NCBI GenBank assembly: GCA_002323895.1
Contig: DCQM01000196.1
Location: 15,047 to 23,519 of the forward strand
DNA length: 8,473 nt
Source: Akkermansiaceae bacterium UBA1518
Lineage (GTDB): Bacteria; Verrucomicrobiota; Verrucomicrobiia; Verrucomicrobiales; Akkermansiaceae
Direction: 5' to 3'
Shown here: positions 6,899 to 8,473 of the stretch, piece by piece
Position numbering within the stretch: position 1 is the first letter of the stretch
Layout: the number at the start of each line of letters is the position of its first letter
The notes under the pieces: model-generated
The model's input: only the letters and a program-made list of their open reading frames with translations
Databases searched by the model: none
What the model was told of the DNA's origin: nothing
Program-made: the position numbers and the translations under genes

Positions 6899-6927
6899 GT
6901 TATGAGCGGTAAACGCGCGCGCGCCAA
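6899..6927 (-). promoter_or_regulatory. candidate sigma-70-like promoter for the second sulfatase
   Basis: On the minus strand TTGGCG (6927-6922) and CATAAC (6904-6899) are separated by exactly 17 bases, each matching 4 of 6 consensus positions. The spacer contains an alternating CG run. The -10 lies 11 bases from the ATG, so the transcript would be almost leaderless. Partial matches like this occur by chance, and read-through from the upstream lectin-like gene is an alternative. Confidence 0.25.
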
Positions 6928-6965
6928 GAGAGAAGGCTAATAGACAACTGACTTTCAAGCTCCCT

Positions 6966-8473
6966 CTAGACACCAAAGTGGGAACGGAAAGCGGTAGCAT
7001 CCTGCCCCACTCCATTGACCTCTCTGTCGACTGACTCCAACTGAATCTTCAATCCACCGTCTTCAAAAGTTTGGCGGAGCTTCAGCAATTTCATGAGGTA
7101 GCTTTGTCGGAGTGATTCCAACTTCGTATCAAAGGTTTTTTTCTTCCGTGCTTGGCGGCCCCTCGCTCTCTCAAGGGCCTGAAACACCTCAGCAGGAAAT
7201 CCGCTCAGGTTAATTTCCCCAGAAAGGTCGCCATTCTCAGGAAGCTTATCTTCCAAGGACTGATAGGGTATTTCGAACTCTATACGGCTATTAATAGAAA
7301 GCGTCTTAAACCAAGTGCCTACGTCTGAGACAAAGAAATCACAATTACCAACGAGATACTTATTATAATCAGCGACTTCCTTAGTGACTAAGCGGCGGCC
7401 AATTCCCCGGAGCTTGGCCAGTTGGCCCGTTGCCGCACTTGGATTATCCTTAGTCACGGCCGAAGCACCATTGCCATCGGAACTCCACTCAATAAGAAAT
7501 CCGTCGGCCTCCCCCGCTTTGGGACTGGCGTCATCCCAGCCAACTCCAGCAGAGCTCTTGAGATAGCGAAGTGCGCGAGCAGATGGGCCCCCGTCAGGTG
7601 AATTTGGCGCCCATGAGGCTTTTGTCCAAGGCTCCCCATTTGGCCAATACCATGTGTCATCTTTTTTGCGGCCACCCAACCAGACGGACTGCTCAAGAAG
7701 TAGGGCCGAGTCGAAAAAATTACGTAGAAAAATTCCTTCTAGTGGCTTCGAAATGACCGCGAGGTGACCATCGGCCGAACCGGCAATCAAGTCTGCTTCA
7801 TTCCAAGACACCGGCTTCTGCACGAGCAAGAAATGACGATTCTCGTGAGCCACCGTACCAGGAGGCCAATCTGGGCTAGGTGAATCTAGGGTAGGAACAA
7901 GACGCTCAAGTTGGGCAGCAAGAGCTCCGGAATTCTGACCATCCTTAGACCACTGAATGACGAAGGGATTTTTCTCACTATTAGGCCGAGCACGGATCAC
8001 TCCGCTACTACTCAGAGAAGCATATGAACCCAAAGCAGTTCCAGGGTTATCAAATTTCCAATCTTCTCCAGAAACCCAAGTCCAACCGCCCTTCCCCTGG
8101 GCACCCCCACCAATCCAGACACGGCGTAATTCGAGATCGCTAATATCTTTGGAGAGAAGATCAATCTCGGCTTGAGTCGATGGAGTGGCGAGATGGGCGC
8201 CATGTATTTCGGCAAATTCCGAAGCTTTGGTCCACGTCATCGGAGTATTCACGAAAAAGAGAAAATGACTGCTCCGATCAATCGTGTTATCCGGGAAGCG
8301 ATCACGACTTCCATTGAAAAGAGCGGTCCGATATTCGGCGAGGCGATCCATCGGAGTTCTAGCATTTTCGATCGCGAGCAAGCGTAGACGCTCTTTTTCA
8401 AGTCGGACCTCAAGCGCTTTTTTTTCTTCTGCCAAAAGGACCTTTTTTTCTTCGTCGCGTTTCGCTTGCTCGA
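6966..8473 (-). CDS. protein with two C-type-lectin-like domains, 5' end missing
   Basis: The frame is open to the right edge, so the 501 complete codons seen are a 3' portion; the TTG at 8435 need not be the start. Counting from the first complete codon (8471), residues 1-40 are a Lys/Glu/Leu-rich helix, probably the end of a coiled coil. Two C-type-lectin-like domains follow: about 67-175 (TWTKASEFAEIHGAHLATP, WIGG at 119, GGWTW at 128, FVIQWS) and about 210-330 (SWNEADLIAG...GHLAVIS, WLGG at 264, DTWYW at 272, GVGWDD at 310, FLIEWS). The last 160 residues end in a charged helical tail (about 430-485) with a YLMKLLKLRQTFEDGG pattern often seen in PVC-bacterial proteins. Only one cysteine occurs (Cys377, outside both domains), so neither lectin-like fold can have the classical disulfides. 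Such domains often bind protein or glycan; whether this one binds sugar is unknown. It precedes the second sulfatase by 78 bp on the same strand and may share a transcript. Confidence 0.85.
   Translation of the reverse strand, partial: EQAKRDEEKKVLLAEEKKALEVRLEKERLRLLAIENARTPMDRLAEYRTALFNGSRDRFPDNTIDRSSHFLFFVNTPMTWTKASEFAEIHGAHLATPSTQAEIDLLSKDISDLELRRVWIGGGAQGKGGWTWVSGEDWKFDNPGTALGSYASLSSSGVIRARPNSEKNPFVIQWSKDGQNSGALAAQLERLVPTLDSPSPDWPPGTVAHENRHFLLVQKPVSWNEADLIAGSADGHLAVISKPLEGIFLRNFFDSALLLEQSVWLGGRKKDDTWYWPNGEPWTKASWAPNSPDGGPSARALRYLKSSAGVGWDDASPKAGEADGFLIEWSSDGNGASAVTKDNPSAATGQLAKLRGIGRRLVTKEVADYNKYLVGNCDFFVSDVGTWFKTLSINSRIEFEIPYQSLEDKLPENGDLSGEINLSGFPAEVFQALERARGRQARKKKTFDTKLESLRQSYLMKLLKLRQTFEDGGLKIQLESVDREVNGVGQDATAFRSHFGV

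Noticed and set aside
6966..8435. Taking TTG at 8435 as the true start of the lectin-like gene
   Set aside because: The frame stays open with the same Lys/Glu-rich coiled-coil composition to the window edge, so the gene is better treated as 5'-truncated.
1..8473. CRISPR array, tRNA, insertion sequence or attachment site
   Set aside because: Looked for regularly spaced direct repeats, tRNA-like cloverleaf motifs, transposase sequences and terminal inverted repeats; none seen.

Overview
The window carries five long, convincing genes, one gene running off the right edge, and a short gene fossil. It looks like chromosomal DNA of a PVC-superphylum bacterium, most likely a marine or sediment Verrucomicrobiota, with Planctomycetota as second choice. 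The grounds are indirect: two unrelated exported formylglycine sulfatases, a membrane-anchored von Willebrand A protein with a Gly-rich linker, a large protein with two C-type-lectin-like domains and a helical tail, middling GC content, and no Shine-Dalgarno motif in front of any start. No rRNA or marker gene is present to confirm this.

Layout. 1-66: possible 3' end of an upstream gene. 68-1156 (+): ACR3-type arsenite efflux permease. 1232-2539 (+): arylsulfatase A-like sulfatase with a CSPSR active-site motif. 2540-2720: convergent gap holding a frameshifted remnant of a second vWA gene 3' end (minus strand). 2721-3785 (-): membrane-anchored vWA protein. 3786-3959: divergent promoter region. 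3960-5279 (+): two-TM protein resembling DUF3592, with a cytoplasmic helical part and a putative split C-terminal zinc ribbon. 5280-5408: convergent gap with an 8-bp inverted repeat. 5409-6887 (-): second sulfatase with a variant CMGSR motif. 6966-8473 (-): lectin-like two-domain protein, 5' end outside the window.

How they work together. No single pathway links these genes. The two sulfatases suggest desulfation of sulfated polysaccharides outside the cytoplasm, but no glycoside hydrolase, TonB/SusD system or sulfatase-maturing enzyme is present. The vWA protein and the DUF3592-like protein are divergently transcribed from one 174-bp gap and both are membrane proteins, so co-regulation is possible but unproven. 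ACR3 would expel arsenite; no arsR or arsC is visible.

I found no convincing undescribed system (no CRISPR, phage, toxin-antitoxin or mobile element). The best discovery is the vWA gene fossil just downstream of the intact vWA gene. Next are the putative zinc-ribbon tail on the DUF3592-like protein and the variant sulfatase motif.
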